From NCBI RefSeq assembly GCF_021049265.1, contig NZ_CP088018.1, forward strand, positions 930,001 through 994,000: a stretch of DNA of 64,000 nucleotides, written 5' to 3'. The translations under genes were made by a program, and so were the position numbers. Positions 1-8,473 of the stretch are shown piece by piece. The stretch comes from Ruania suaedae. Its GTDB lineage: Bacteria; Actinomycetota; Actinomycetes; Actinomycetales; Beutenbergiaceae. Below the pieces are notes generated by a model. It had not been told where the DNA came from. It saw only the letters and a program-made list of their open reading frames with translations, and ran no database searches. Numbering within the stretch: position 1 is the first letter of the stretch; each line of letters opens with the position of its first letter.

Positions 1-339
1 GCCGTGCACGCGCGCCAGGTAGTCGACCGAGGCCAGCACCGCCTCGTGCTCGATCCCCGCCGTCACCACGTGCCGGCCGCGCGGGTTCGCCAGCGCGAGC
101 CCCTTGATCGCGAGGTTCGCACCCTCGGTCCCACCGGAGGTGAACGTCACCTCGCTCGCCCGGCAGCCCAGCACGCCGGCCACCGATCGCCGCGCCTCCC
201 GCAGCCCGGCCGCAGCCCGCTCACCGAGGGAGTGCTGGCTGGAGGGATTGCCGAACTCCCCGGTCAGGTAGGGCCACATCGCCTCCAGCGCCTCCCGGCG
301 CATCGGAGCGGTAGCGGCGGCGTCGAGGTACAGCGCCAC
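1..339 (-). CDS. Cysteine desulfurase family protein (NifS/IscS-like), N-terminal part
   Basis: This is the first 113 codons of a PLP-dependent cysteine desulfurase; the rest lies beyond the window edge. The protein begins VALYLDAAATAPMR and continues with FGNPSSQHSLGE and TFTSGGTEGANLAIKG, the typical N-terminal cofactor-binding segments of class V aminotransferases of the NifS group. The GTG start lies 1 base after the nadC stop, so it is the last visible gene of the nad operon. In Corynebacterium the equivalent gene (nadS) is thought to supply sulfur for the Fe-S cluster of NadA; that role is inferred here from position. A general IscS role is the alternative. Confidence 0.88.
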   Translation of the reverse strand, partial: MALYLDAAATAPMRREALEAMWPYLTGEFGNPSSQHSLGERAAAGLREARRSVAGVLGCRASEVTFTSGGTEGANLAIKGLALANPRGRHVVTAGIEHEAVLASVDYLARVHG

Positions 340-340
340 C

Positions 341-1210
341 TCAGACCCCGCCGGCCACGTGCACGTCGAGCCCCAGGTCGAGGGCCGGCGCCGAGTGCGT
401 CAGCGCCCCCACGCTGATCACGTCCACGCCGGTCCCGGCGATCGCGCGCACGGTCTCCAGCCGCACGGTGCCCGAGGCCTCCACAATCGCCCGCCCGGCC
501 ACCAGCTCCACGCCGGTGCGCAGGTCGGCGAGGCTGAAGTTGTCCAGCATGATCGTGTCCACGCCCGCGGCCAGAACCGGCTCGATCTGCTCAAGGCGGT
601 CCACCTCCACCTCCACGTGCACGGTGTGCCCGAGGCGCTGCTTCGCGGCCCGGATGGCCTCGGTCACCCCGAGCCCGGCCTCCCGCGCCACCGCGAGGTG
701 GTTGTCCTTGACCATCACGGCATCGGAGAGGGAGAAGCGGTGGTTCGACCCGCCGCCGGCCAGCACGGCGTGCTTCTCCAGCGCGCGCAGCCCGGGGGTG
801 GTCTTGCGGGTGTCGGCGATGCGCACCCCCGTCCCGGCGACGGCGTCCACGAACGCCGCCGTGAGCGTGGCGGTGCCGCACAGGCGCTGCAGGAAGTTCA
901 GTGCGACCCGCTCGGCCCGCAGCACGGCCCGGGCCGGCCCGCTCGTCTCGGCGAGCACCTCGCCGGCGCGGAAGCGGGCGCCGTCGTGGGTGTGCCAGGT
1001 CAGGGTGGCGCCGGCCTGCGCGAAGGCCTCGGTGGCCACGTCCGCCCCGGCCAGGGTGCCGTCGATGCGGGCGGTGAGCTGCGCCCTCGCGATCGCCGAC
1101 GGCGGGACGAACGCCCCGCCGGTGAGGTCGCCCCAGGGGGCGTCCTCGGCGAGGGCCGCGCGCACGAGCTCGCTCACGTGCGCGGGGTCGAGGGCGGGCA
1201 GCCAGGTCAT
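341..1210 (-). CDS. nadC: Nicotinate-nucleotide pyrophosphorylase (carboxylating), quinolinate phosphoribosyltransferase
   Basis: 289 residues, the usual family length. NadC converts quinolinate and PRPP to nicotinate mononucleotide, CO2 and PPi, the third step of de novo NAD synthesis in the cytosol. Visible signatures are RKTTPGLR at about residues 135-142, HRFSLSDAVMVKDNH at about 157-171 with the phosphate- and quinolinate-binding basic residues, and VEVEVDRLEQ after that. The ATG overlaps the nadB stop in an ATGA arrangement, so translation is probably coupled. It stands in the order nrtR-nadA-nadB-nadC-desulfurase. Confidence 0.97.
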   Translation of the reverse strand: MTWLPALDPAHVSELVRAALAEDAPWGDLTGGAFVPPSAIARAQLTARIDGTLAGADVATEAFAQAGATLTWHTHDGARFRAGEVLAETSGPARAVLRAERVALNFLQRLCGTATLTAAFVDAVAGTGVRIADTRKTTPGLRALEKHAVLAGGGSNHRFSLSDAVMVKDNHLAVAREAGLGVTEAIRAAKQRLGHTVHVEVEVDRLEQIEPVLAAGVDTIMLDNFSLADLRTGVELVAGRAIVEASGTVRLETVRAIAGTGVDVISVGALTHSAPALDLGLDVHVAGGV

Positions 1211-2688
1211 GAGGCGGTCTCCAGGACGCGGGCGTCGTCGGTGCGGAAGTGGGCTCCGGCGGAGCGGGTGCGGGCCCGGGCGGCCCGGGCCATGAGGCGG
1301 GCCGCCAGCAGCAGGTTCGCGGTCTCGTGCTCGGCCACGGTGGCGGGTGCCGGTTCGCCGGACCAGCCGGCCAGTCGGGCCTCGGTCGCGGCGAGGCCGG
1401 CGTCGTCGCGGCCCAGGCCCACGCCCTCCCAGACGGCCTGTTGCAGCTCGTCGCGGGTGCAGCGGGCGGAGGTCGCCCGCACGGTTCGGTCGTTCTGGTC
1501 CTCGACAGGCTTACCGGCGTGCTCGAACGGGCCGTCGCTCAGCGCGAGCGCCGCTCGATGCCCGAACACCGCGCCCTCGAGCAGGGAGTTGGAGGCGAGC
1601 CGGTTCGCGCCGTGCACACCCGTGCGTGCGACCTCCCCGACGGCGTACAGGCCCGGCAGCGAGGTGCGCCCCGCCAGGTCCGTGGCCACCCCGCCCATCC
1701 AGTAGTGCGCGGCCGGGGTGATCGGGACCGGCTCGTGCGCCCAGTCCAGTCCGGCGGCCCGGACGGCGGCGTCGATGCTGGGAAAGCGGGTGGCGAGCCG
1801 GTCACCGAAGGCGGTGGCGTCCAGGAACACCGGCGCACCGGTCTCACGCATCCGGTCGGCCACCCCGCGGGCCACCACGTCGCGCGGGGCGAGCTCGGCG
1901 TCGGGGTGGACCGCGAGCATGAACCGTTCGCCGGTGTGGTCACGCAGCACCGCGCCCTCCCCGCGCACCGCCTCGGAGATGAGGAAGTTCCCGGGCAGGG
2001 CCAGCGTGGTGGGGTGGAACTGGTAGAACTCCAGGTCGGCGAGCACGGCGCCGGCACGCGCCGCGAGGGCCACCCCGTCGGCCGTGGCCACCTCGGGGTT
2101 GGAGGTGTAGGGGTACAGCTGCCCGGCCCCGCCGGTGGCGAGCACGACGGCGTCGGCCGTGATGTCCTCCCCGGCCCCGCCGGAGGTGAGGGTGCGCACC
2201 CCGCGCACGCGGCCGCCGTCGGTGATCAGCGCCGTGACCAGGGTGTGCGGGCGCACCTCGATACCCCGGCCGGTCACCGCGCGCAGCAGCGCCTCGGCGA
2301 TGCCGGCACCGGTGGCATCCCCGCCGGCGTGCAGGATCCGCGCCACCGAGTGGGCGGCCTCCAGCCCGCGGGCCAGGCCGCCGGCGGGGGAGCGGTCGAA
2401 GGGCACGCCGGCGGCGATGAGGTCGGCGATCCGGTCCGGCCCGTCGGCGCACAGGGCCCGCACGGCCGCGGCATCGCACAGTCCGGCGCCCGCGGTGAGG
2501 GTGTCGGCCACGTGCGCGGCGATGCTGTCACCCGCGGGGTCGGTGACCGCGGCGATGCCGCCCTGGGCGGCGAAGGTGTTGGACGCCGTCGGCTCGGCCT
2601 TGGTCAGCACCAGCACGTCCTCGGGGCGCGGGTGGGCCAGCGCGCACACGAGCCCGGCGATGCCGGTGCCCACGATCACGGTGGTCAT
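1207..2688 (-). CDS. nadB: L-aspartate oxidase
   Basis: 493 residues. FAD-dependent oxidation of L-aspartate to iminoaspartate, the first step of de novo NAD synthesis. The N-terminus MTTVIVGTGIAGLVCALA is a Rossmann dinucleotide-binding loop, followed by the FAAQGGIAAV segment. HPTTLALPGNFLISEAVRG and the later ANRLASNSLLEGAVFG are conserved in the succinate dehydrogenase/aspartate oxidase flavoprotein family. The open frame runs further upstream, but the ATG at 2688 overlaps the nadA stop by ATGA and starts exactly at the FAD-binding strand, so it is chosen. The C-terminal helical domain is present and somewhat short. Confidence 0.95.
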   Translation of the reverse strand: MTTVIVGTGIAGLVCALAHPRPEDVLVLTKAEPTASNTFAAQGGIAAVTDPAGDSIAAHVADTLTAGAGLCDAAAVRALCADGPDRIADLIAAGVPFDRSPAGGLARGLEAAHSVARILHAGGDATGAGIAEALLRAVTGRGIEVRPHTLVTALITDGGRVRGVRTLTSGGAGEDITADAVVLATGGAGQLYPYTSNPEVATADGVALAARAGAVLADLEFYQFHPTTLALPGNFLISEAVRGEGAVLRDHTGERFMLAVHPDAELAPRDVVARGVADRMRETGAPVFLDATAFGDRLATRFPSIDAAVRAAGLDWAHEPVPITPAAHYWMGGVATDLAGRTSLPGLYAVGEVARTGVHGANRLASNSLLEGAVFGHRAALALSDGPFEHAGKPVEDQNDRTVRATSARCTRDELQQAVWEGVGLGRDDAGLAATEARLAGWSGEPAPATVAEHETANLLLAARLMARAARARTRSAGAHFRTDDARVLETAS

Positions 2689-3971
2689 CGCGCGGCCCGG
2701 GGCTTGGTGGCGAGCATCCGCTCCAGCGCCACCCGCGCCGGCTCGGTGACGTCGGCGGGTACCTGGATCCGGTTGACTATCTCGCCGGCCACCAGCGACT
2801 CCAGCACCCAGGCGAGGTAGCCGGGGTGGATGCGGTACATGGTCGAGCACGGGCACACCACCGGGTCCAGGCAGAAGATCGTGTGCTGCGGGTACTCGGC
2901 CGCCAGGCGCTGGACCAGGTTGATCTCGGTGCCGATGGCGAAGGTGGTCGGCTCGGTCGCGGCGGCGATCGTCTTGGTGATGTAGTCGGTGGAACCAGCG
3001 GCATCCGCTGCGTCCACCACCGGCATCGGGCACTCGGGGTGCACGATCACCCGGACCCCGGGGTGCTCGGCCCGGGCGGCCTCGATCTGGGCCACCGTGA
3101 AGCGGCGGTGCACCGAGCAGAAGCCGTGCCAGAGCACCACCTGAGCGTCGAGCATCGCCTGCTCGTCGTTGCCGCCGAGGGGCTTATTCGGGTTCCACAT
3201 CGGCATCTGCTCCAGGCCGATGCCCATCGCCTTGGCGGTGTTGCGGCCCAGGTGCTGGTCGGGGAAGAACAGCACCCGCTGGCCTCGTTCGAAGGCCCAC
3301 TCCAGCACGGTGGCGGCGTTGGAGGAGGTGCACACGATGCCGCCGTTGCGCCCGCAGAATCCCTTGAGCGCGGCGGAGGAGTTCATGTAGGTGACGGGGA
3401 TGATCGACTGGCGCCCGTCCTCGGCCGTGGGCCCGTAGAGGTCCATCAGCTGTTCCCAGCACTCCTCGACCTGGTCGATGTCGGCCATGTCGGCCATCGA
3501 GCAGCCGGCGGCGAGGTTGGGCAGGATCACGGCCTGGTCGGGCTCGGAGAGCATGTCGGCGGTTTCGGCCATGAAGTGCACGCCGCAGAACACGATCGCC
3601 TCGGCCTCGGGCCGGGTGAGGGAGGCGTTGGCGAGCTGGAAGGAGTCGCCCACGAAGTCGGCGTGGGCGATGATCTCGTCGCGCTGGTAGAAGTGGCCGA
3701 GGATCACCACCTTCTCGCCGAGGGTGTCCTTGGCGGCCCGGATGCGCGCGTGCAGGTCCTCGGTGGAGGCGTCCTTGTACTCCTGCGGGAGCTCGCCCTG
3801 GCGGGGTGCGGCGGCGGGGATCTCATCGGCCATGGAGGCGCCCGGGCCGTAACCCGGCTGGGGGTCGAACGCCCAGGGCCCCTCGGCGAGTTCGGGGGAG
3901 CAGGTGCTCCCGGAGGCGTTGCCGGTGCTGATCAGCTGGATCCGGGTGTCGACGGAGGCGGTCTGGCTCAT
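2685..3971 (-). CDS. nadA: Quinolinate synthase
   Basis: 428 residues, the long actinobacterial form of NadA. It condenses iminoaspartate with dihydroxyacetone phosphate to quinolinate and carries a [4Fe-4S] cluster. Candidate cluster ligands are Cys129 (VFCGVHFMAETADML), Cys214 (IVCTSSNAATVLEW) and one of the CPC pair at about 373/375. VVILGHFYQRDEI near residue 88 opens the first of three homologous domains. The first ~60 residues are a variable extension. The ATG overlaps the stop of the upstream NrtR gene by ATGA, so the five genes look like one transcript. Confidence 0.97.
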   Translation of the reverse strand: MSQTASVDTRIQLISTGNASGSTCSPELAEGPWAFDPQPGYGPGASMADEIPAAAPRQGELPQEYKDASTEDLHARIRAAKDTLGEKVVILGHFYQRDEIIAHADFVGDSFQLANASLTRPEAEAIVFCGVHFMAETADMLSEPDQAVILPNLAAGCSMADMADIDQVEECWEQLMDLYGPTAEDGRQSIIPVTYMNSSAALKGFCGRNGGIVCTSSNAATVLEWAFERGQRVLFFPDQHLGRNTAKAMGIGLEQMPMWNPNKPLGGNDEQAMLDAQVVLWHGFCSVHRRFTVAQIEAARAEHPGVRVIVHPECPMPVVDAADAAGSTDYITKTIAAATEPTTFAIGTEINLVQRLAAEYPQHTIFCLDPVVCPCSTMYRIHPGYLAWVLESLVAGEIVNRIQVPADVTEPARVALERMLATKPRAAR

Positions 3972-4711
3972 GAGTCGCTCCTAGCGGCGAGTTCGGGGCG
4001 GGCCAGTGGCCCGAGGTCGACCGGCGGGATCGCCGTGTCGTAGCGGTAGAGACGGGCAGGGCGGTGGCGCCCGCCGGTGCGGAAGGAGTCGGTGGGCACG
4101 ACGGCGGCGCTCGCCTCCACCTGCCGGCGGAAGTTCGCCGGGTCGAGGGTGCGGCCCAGCACCAGTTCGTGGACCTCGCGCAGCTCCTTGAGGGTGAAGG
4201 TCTCGTCGAGGAAGGCGTGCGCGATCCGGGAGTACTCGACCTTGGTCCGGAGCCGCCAGAGGGCGTAGTCGACGATGAGGTTGTGGTCGAAGGCGAGGTC
4301 GGGGAGGGTGTCGGCCGCCAGCCAGCGCACGTTCTGCCCGACGCGGGCGCCGGCCGCCTCCTCCTGACCCACCAGCGCCCAGTAGACGATGGAGACCACC
4401 CGCTCGTGATCGTCCGGTGACCCGGAGCGGTCCAGGTCACCGAAGGCGTAGAGCTGCTCGAGATAGGCGGGGCGCAGCCCGGTGGTCTCCTCGAGGGTGC
4501 GTGCTGCGGCGTCGGCCAGGCCCTCGCTCCCGCGCAGCGGTCCGCCAGGCAGGGCCCAGTAGCCGTCGTAGGGCTCGCGCACCCGGCACACGAGGGGGAG
4601 CGAGAGGACGTGCCGAGGGGTGTCGGCGCCGGTGCGGACGGAGCGTCGATCGGGCTCGCGCAGGGCAAAGATCACGGTGGAGACAGCGAGTTGCACCGGG
4701 GTCCTCCCCAC
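3968..4711 (-). CDS. nrtR: NrtR-family NUDIX/winged-helix transcriptional regulator of NAD synthesis
   Basis: 247 residues: an N-terminal NUDIX domain and a C-terminal winged helix (about 150-215, from DETFTLKELREVHELVLG to NFRRQVEA). The NUDIX box at about 57-79 reads GPLRGSE...RTLEETTGL; two of the usual glutamates are Thr (T72 and T76). This suggests a ligand sensor rather than an active hydrolase, as in characterised NrtR proteins. GTG start at 4711 with AAGAAGG about ten bases upstream. First gene of the nad operon, behind a perfect inverted repeat. By analogy with NdnR of Corynebacterium glutamicum it probably represses the operon when NAD is plentiful; this is inference. Confidence 0.9.
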   Translation of the reverse strand: MGRTPVQLAVSTVIFALREPDRRSVRTGADTPRHVLSLPLVCRVREPYDGYWALPGGPLRGSEGLADAAARTLEETTGLRPAYLEQLYAFGDLDRSGSPDDHERVVSIVYWALVGQEEAAGARVGQNVRWLAADTLPDLAFDHNLIVDYALWRLRTKVEYSRIAHAFLDETFTLKELREVHELVLGRTLDPANFRRQVEASAAVVPTDSFRTGGRHRPARLYRYDTAIPPVDLGPLARPELAARSDS

Positions 4712-4735
4712 CGGTCGGCGACCTTCTTCGACTTA

Positions 4736-4758
4736 AGAGTACACCCGACCTGTACTCT
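4736..4758. promoter_or_regulatory. Perfect inverted repeat, probable NrtR operator of the nad operon
   Basis: AGAGTACA, seven bases (CCCGACC), TGTACTCT: 8-bp arms with no mismatch, ending 25 bp upstream of the nrtR start. Its size and position fit the roughly 21-bp palindromes reported for NrtR/NdnR. TTAAG/TTAAC steps flank it on both sides. No convincing -35/-10 pair could be placed, so the exact promoter is unknown. Confidence 0.75.
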
Positions 4759-4809
4759 GGAGGACAGTTAAGGTCAGAAAGTCAATAACACGCGTCTGCG
4801 ACGCGCAGG

Positions 4810-5502
4810 TCAGATCTGGCGCTCGAGGATGCGCAGCGCGAGCTGCACGCGGTTCGTGACGTGCAGCTTCTCGAACAGGTGCCCCAGGTGGGTCTTGACC
4901 GTGGTGGTGCTGACGTACATCGCCTCGGCGATCTCGGAGTTCGTCAGCCCTTGCGCCACGAACCTGCCGACCTCCCACTCCCGTGGCGTGATCTGTGCTG
5001 GTGGGGTGCTGTCCCGGTCGTGCGTGGAGTCCGTCTCCGAGGCTCGGTCGGTGGCCGCGGCCAGTGCCACCAGCCGGGTCAGCACCGCGGGCGAGAACTG
5101 CGACTGACCACTCGCGGCATCATGGATCGCTGCGAGGACCGTCTCCGGGTGGGAGTCCTTCAACAGGAACGAGACCGCGCCCGCCCGCAGCGCCTCGAGC
5201 AGATGGTCCTCGGTGTCATAGGCGGTCAGCATGATCACCTGGGCACGAGTGCCTGCCTCGCGGAGGTGCCGGGTGGCCTCCAGCCCGCTGCAGCCGGGCA
5301 TACGGATGTCCATGAGCACGACGTCGGGGTCCAGGGCCTGCGCCTGCGCGAGCGCTGTGGAGCCATCGGCTGCCTCGCCGACCACGGTGATGCCTTCGAC
5401 CCCGTCGACCATGAGCCGTAGCCCGGACCGCATCAGGGCTTCGTCGTCGGCGATCAGGACGCGCACCGGCGGCGGCTCCGACACCGGCTGGTGCGGGCTC
5501 AT
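4810..5502 (-). CDS. NarL/LuxR-family response regulator
   Basis: 230 residues. Receiver domain from VRVLIADDEALMRSGLRLMV, phosphoacceptor Asp in DPDVVLMDIRMPG, Thr and Lys switch residues in MLTAYD and FLLKDS. A LuxR helix-turn-helix follows at the C-terminus (ITPREWEVGRFVAQGLTNSE, then VSTTTVKTHLGHLFEKL). The open frame extends far upstream, but the ATG at 5502 overlaps the kinase stop (ATGA) and leaves only a short tail before the receiver. Cognate output of the histidine kinase encoded just upstream; the target is unknown, and the divergent CPBP protease gene is one candidate. Confidence 0.95.
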   Translation of the reverse strand: MSPHQPVSEPPPVRVLIADDEALMRSGLRLMVDGVEGITVVGEAADGSTALAQAQALDPDVVLMDIRMPGCSGLEATRHLREAGTRAQVIMLTAYDTEDHLLEALRAGAVSFLLKDSHPETVLAAIHDAASGQSQFSPAVLTRLVALAAATDRASETDSTHDRDSTPPAQITPREWEVGRFVAQGLTNSEIAEAMYVSTTTVKTHLGHLFEKLHVTNRVQLALRILERQI

Positions 5503-6758
5503 GCGGTCCACGGGATGCATACCTCCACCTCGAACAGCCCCTGCGCGGTACGGGCCCAGGACGCCGATCCGCCCAGCATGCGGGCGCGTTCGGCCACACC
5601 GACCAGACCGAGTCCGGTGCCGAGCCGGGCGGGATCGGCGCGAACGGCCGGGTTGGACGCTCGCAGGATCAGTTCCGTGCTGGTGCGTTCGACCGTGATC
5701 TCCACCGGCGCCCCGGCCGCGTGCCTGCGCGCGTTCCTCAGCAACTCGGCACAGATCCGGGCCACGGACACCGCCGTCGCCGGCGAACGGTCCTGCAGCC
5801 GCGCGGCCGTGACACCTCGCCACCGCACCCTCACCCGCTGACCGTCGGCGCCCGCCGCCGCGGCGAGCTCGTCGATCGAGGAGGCCGTCGGCAGGGGCGA
5901 GTCGTCCGCGCTGTCGATCCCGGCACTTTCGCTCGTGCGGAGCGTCGAGAGCACCTCGCGCAACACCGCGTTGGCTTCGCCCGCGCACTCGTGGACGGTG
6001 CGTGCGGCCGCCCGCACCTGCTGCGGGGAGAGGTCGTCGCGATAGGACAACGCCGCGGCGTGCATCGAGATGAGCGAGAGGTGGTGGGAGAGGGAGTCGT
6101 GCATGTCCCGGGCGATCGCCCGGCGCTCATCGGCCCGCGCCTGCGCCACGGACGCGTCGCGTCCCTGAGCTGTGGCCCGCCGTTCGCCCTCGGCTGCCGC
6201 CGCCTGTTCACGCAGGGAGGTCATCAGCGCCGCCCGCGTGCCCCGGGCGCGCCCCCACAGCAGTGCCGCGGCTGTCACGGCGCCGACCATCACGACCGCG
6301 GCGAGGGTGAGAGCCCCGTCCAGCGGCTGCCCGCCCAGGTGCGCGGTGAGCCACGCCATCCCCAGCGATCCCGTGAGCATGATCGCCACGACGGCGCCGT
6401 CCCAGGCGCGCGAACGGCGCGTCCCGATCCGTACCGCGGCCAGCAGCCCCGCCGGAACAGCCCAGGTGCTCACACTGGCCGCGATCACCAGCAGCAGAGT
6501 GCCGGCCCGGGTGTGGCGCACCGGGCCCGCGGCGATGCCGGCGGTGAGGCCGACCAGGGCATCCACGATGATGACTGCGGTCAGGGCCCCGGGCAGGACG
6601 TCGTCGTTCTCCTCGAGAGTCATGCCGAGCGTCACGAGGAACGCCAGCGATCCGAGCACGCTGCACGCGGTGGAGACGGCGAGGGCGCGCAAGCCCTCGC
6701 GTGCTCCCGCGGCCGGCGGACGCGTGCCTGTCACCGTCGGCGCTACGGGCGTGGTCAT
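5499..6758 (-). CDS. Sensor histidine kinase (HisKA_3/HATPase_c)
   Basis: 419 residues. The N-terminal ~170 residues hold several hydrophobic segments (for example ACSVLGSLAFLVTLG), giving a membrane-embedded sensor without a large extracellular loop. A coiled-coil linker leads to the dimerisation/phosphoacceptor region ERRAIARDMHDSLSHHLSLI (His in DMHDS), then an ATPase domain with the N-box ELLRNARRHA and GLGLVGVAERARMLGG. Start ATG at 6758 chosen because the longer open frame lacks recognisable protein. It forms an operon with the downstream regulator and diverges from the CPBP protease gene. Confidence 0.93.
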   Translation of the reverse strand: MTTPVAPTVTGTRPPAAGAREGLRALAVSTACSVLGSLAFLVTLGMTLEENDDVLPGALTAVIIVDALVGLTAGIAAGPVRHTRAGTLLLVIAASVSTWAVPAGLLAAVRIGTRRSRAWDGAVVAIMLTGSLGMAWLTAHLGGQPLDGALTLAAVVMVGAVTAAALLWGRARGTRAALMTSLREQAAAAEGERRATAQGRDASVAQARADERRAIARDMHDSLSHHLSLISMHAAALSYRDDLSPQQVRAAARTVHECAGEANAVLREVLSTLRTSESAGIDSADDSPLPTASSIDELAAAAGADGQRVRVRWRGVTAARLQDRSPATAVSVARICAELLRNARRHAAGAPVEITVERTSTELILRASNPAVRADPARLGTGLGLVGVAERARMLGGSASWARTAQGLFEVEVCIPWTA

Positions 6759-6875
6759 CGCCCCATCGTAGGAACGCCGGCTCCCGGCCAGATCCCCCGA
6801 ATGGAGGAGGTCGCGGTGCGGATCCGGGCCGATCGAACGATCCGTGCACGTCATGCGAGCAGTGAACCTGGGGCC

Positions 6876-7877
6876 ATGACCACAACCTTGCCTGTGGCGG
6901 CACAGCCACCACGTTCGCCCGTTCCCTATCACCGGTTGACGCGGCTCGAGACGCGGACGGCGCGCTGGTGGCGTCCGGTGACGACACTCCTGCTCACCGC
7001 CGCCCTCTACGCCGGTTTCGTGGTGACCGCGGGACTGGCTCTGGTGCTGCTCGACCTGTTCGTCCCGGGGCTGCCGCAGCCCACCGACGCACTGGAGGAC
7101 CCGCGAAATCCGGCCGACATGGCGATCGGTCTCGGCATGATCGCGGGCCTCGTCCCGGCCGTGGTGCTGGGTAGCCGGTGGGGCGGCGGGGGCCGTGGGC
7201 TCATTCACTCGGTGCTGGGGCGGATGCGATGGTCCCTCGTGCTGCGCGCCGGCGCGGTGGTGGTGCCGCTGTATGCCGTGGTCAATGCAGTGATGTTCCT
7301 GCTCGCCCCGCCCGGGGATGCCTCGATGCCATCGCTCGGATCCTCGCTGGTGGCCGTGGTGCTGGCGGCGTTGGTGCTGACGCCGTTGCAGTGCGCCGGG
7401 GAGGAGTACGCCTTCCGTGGGTTGCCGCAGCTCGCGCTGGGGACCTGGCTGCGCTCACCCCTGTGGGGCATCGTGCTTCCGGTCCCGTTCTTCGTGCTGG
7501 GTCACGGATACGACGCGGCGGGCCAGGTGCTCATCGGCGTTTTCGCGGTGTGTACCGGCTTTCTGGTGTGGAAGAGCGGAGGTCTGGAGCTGGCGATCGT
7601 GCTCCACACCGCCAACAACCTTCCGCTCGCGCTGATGGCACCGCTGAGTCCGTCGTCACTGCAGCAGGGGGAGGTGAGCCCCCTCTCCTTCACGGTCTCC
7701 CTCGCGCTGACGCTCGCTGCGACGGCGGGCCTGACCTGGTGGGTCTCGCGCATCCATGGGGTGCGTCTGGCCGAACCGGTGCGTGGCGTGGGGCGCGTCG
7801 ACACCGCTCCCGGCGCGGCACAGTTCGTGGGTCTTTCGGGCCCGGGTCACGCACCGGGGGTCCGGGCTCTACGATAG
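6876..7877 (+). CDS. CPBP-family intramembrane glutamic metalloprotease
   Basis: 333 residues, several transmembrane helices. The CPBP/Abi signature is clear: EEYAFRGLPQLAL (EExxxR) at about residue 173, then FFVLGHGYD (catalytic His), then LHTANNLPLA (HxxxN). Such proteins cleave or process membrane substrates such as prenylated peptides or sigma-regulators; the substrate here is unknown. ATG at 6876 is chosen; the frame is open far upstream but overlaps the divergent kinase. The 117-bp divergent gap contains the short palindrome CGTGCACG and is a plausible binding region for the neighbouring regulator. Confidence 0.88.
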   Translation: MTTTLPVAAQPPRSPVPYHRLTRLETRTARWWRPVTTLLLTAALYAGFVVTAGLALVLLDLFVPGLPQPTDALEDPRNPADMAIGLGMIAGLVPAVVLGSRWGGGGRGLIHSVLGRMRWSLVLRAGAVVVPLYAVVNAVMFLLAPPGDASMPSLGSSLVAVVLAALVLTPLQCAGEEYAFRGLPQLALGTWLRSPLWGIVLPVPFFVLGHGYDAAGQVLIGVFAVCTGFLVWKSGGLELAIVLHTANNLPLALMAPLSPSSLQQGEVSPLSFTVSLALTLAATAGLTWWVSRIHGVRLAEPVRGVGRVDTAPGAAQFVGLSGPGHAPGVRALR

Positions 7878-7918
7878 ATCTCGGCTGCCGAATCGAACCG
7901 CTGAAAGGGTCCGTGTCA

Positions 7919-8473
7919 ATGACGTCCCGCTTGCGCAGAATCGCCGCACCCGCTGCGGTCGTGATGACCGCCGCCCTGTTCGCCTCCGGGTGCGCCGGGC
8001 AGCCCGGTGCGGCGGCCGTGGTGGACGGTGAGGCGATCACCGAGTCCGAGCTCACCGATGCCGCCACCACGCTGGAGCCGTTCCTGCAGGAGGGGGTGGC
8101 GCCCGCCGCGCTGCTGGGCGCGATGATCCAGGCGCCGGTGCTCGTGGACGTCGCCGCCGAGCAGGGGATCGGGTTCTCCGCCGACCAGGCGCGCGAGCAG
8201 CTGACCGCGAACGCGGAGGCCGGCGGCATCGAGGTGCCCGAGTCCTTCTCACCCGAGACGATGGAGCTGGCGCGGTACCTGTTCCTGGCGGGTCTGGTGA
8301 ACCAGAGCCCCGACGCGCAGGCGATCAACGAGGAGGTCCTCGCCCGGCTCGCCGAGCTCGACGTCGAGGTCAGCCCGCGGTACGGCAGCTGGGACCCGAC
8401 GCTCGCGCAGGGATCTCCGGTCCAGCCCGGCCAGCCGGAATGGATCGTGGCCCCGGCGCCCGAGCAGGCGTGA
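7919..8473 (+). CDS. Secreted lipoprotein with SurA N-terminal-like helical domain
   Basis: 184 residues. MTSRLRRIAAPAAVVMTAAL followed by FASGCAGQ is a lipoprotein signal peptide with a lipobox ending at Cys. The mature part (AAVVDGEAITESELTDAAT...) resembles the N-terminal helical region of SurA-type folding factors, but no peptidyl-prolyl isomerase domain follows, so a chaperone-like role outside the membrane is inferred only. ATG at 7919 has AAGGG nine bases upstream; an in-frame GTG at 7913 is too close to that site. It overlaps mazG by GTGA. Confidence 0.82.
   Translation: MTSRLRRIAAPAAVVMTAALFASGCAGQPGAAAVVDGEAITESELTDAATTLEPFLQEGVAPAALLGAMIQAPVLVDVAAEQGIGFSADQAREQLTANAEAGGIEVPESFSPETMELARYLFLAGLVNQSPDAQAINEEVLARLAELDVEVSPRYGSWDPTLAQGSPVQPGQPEWIVAPAPEQA

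Noticed and set aside
5721-6870. Long open frames upstream of the CPBP, response regulator, SURF1, nadB and ATPase starts
   Set aside because: High GC leaves frames open by chance; translations there are Arg/Pro/Gly-rich and lie opposite or in another frame of better-supported genes.
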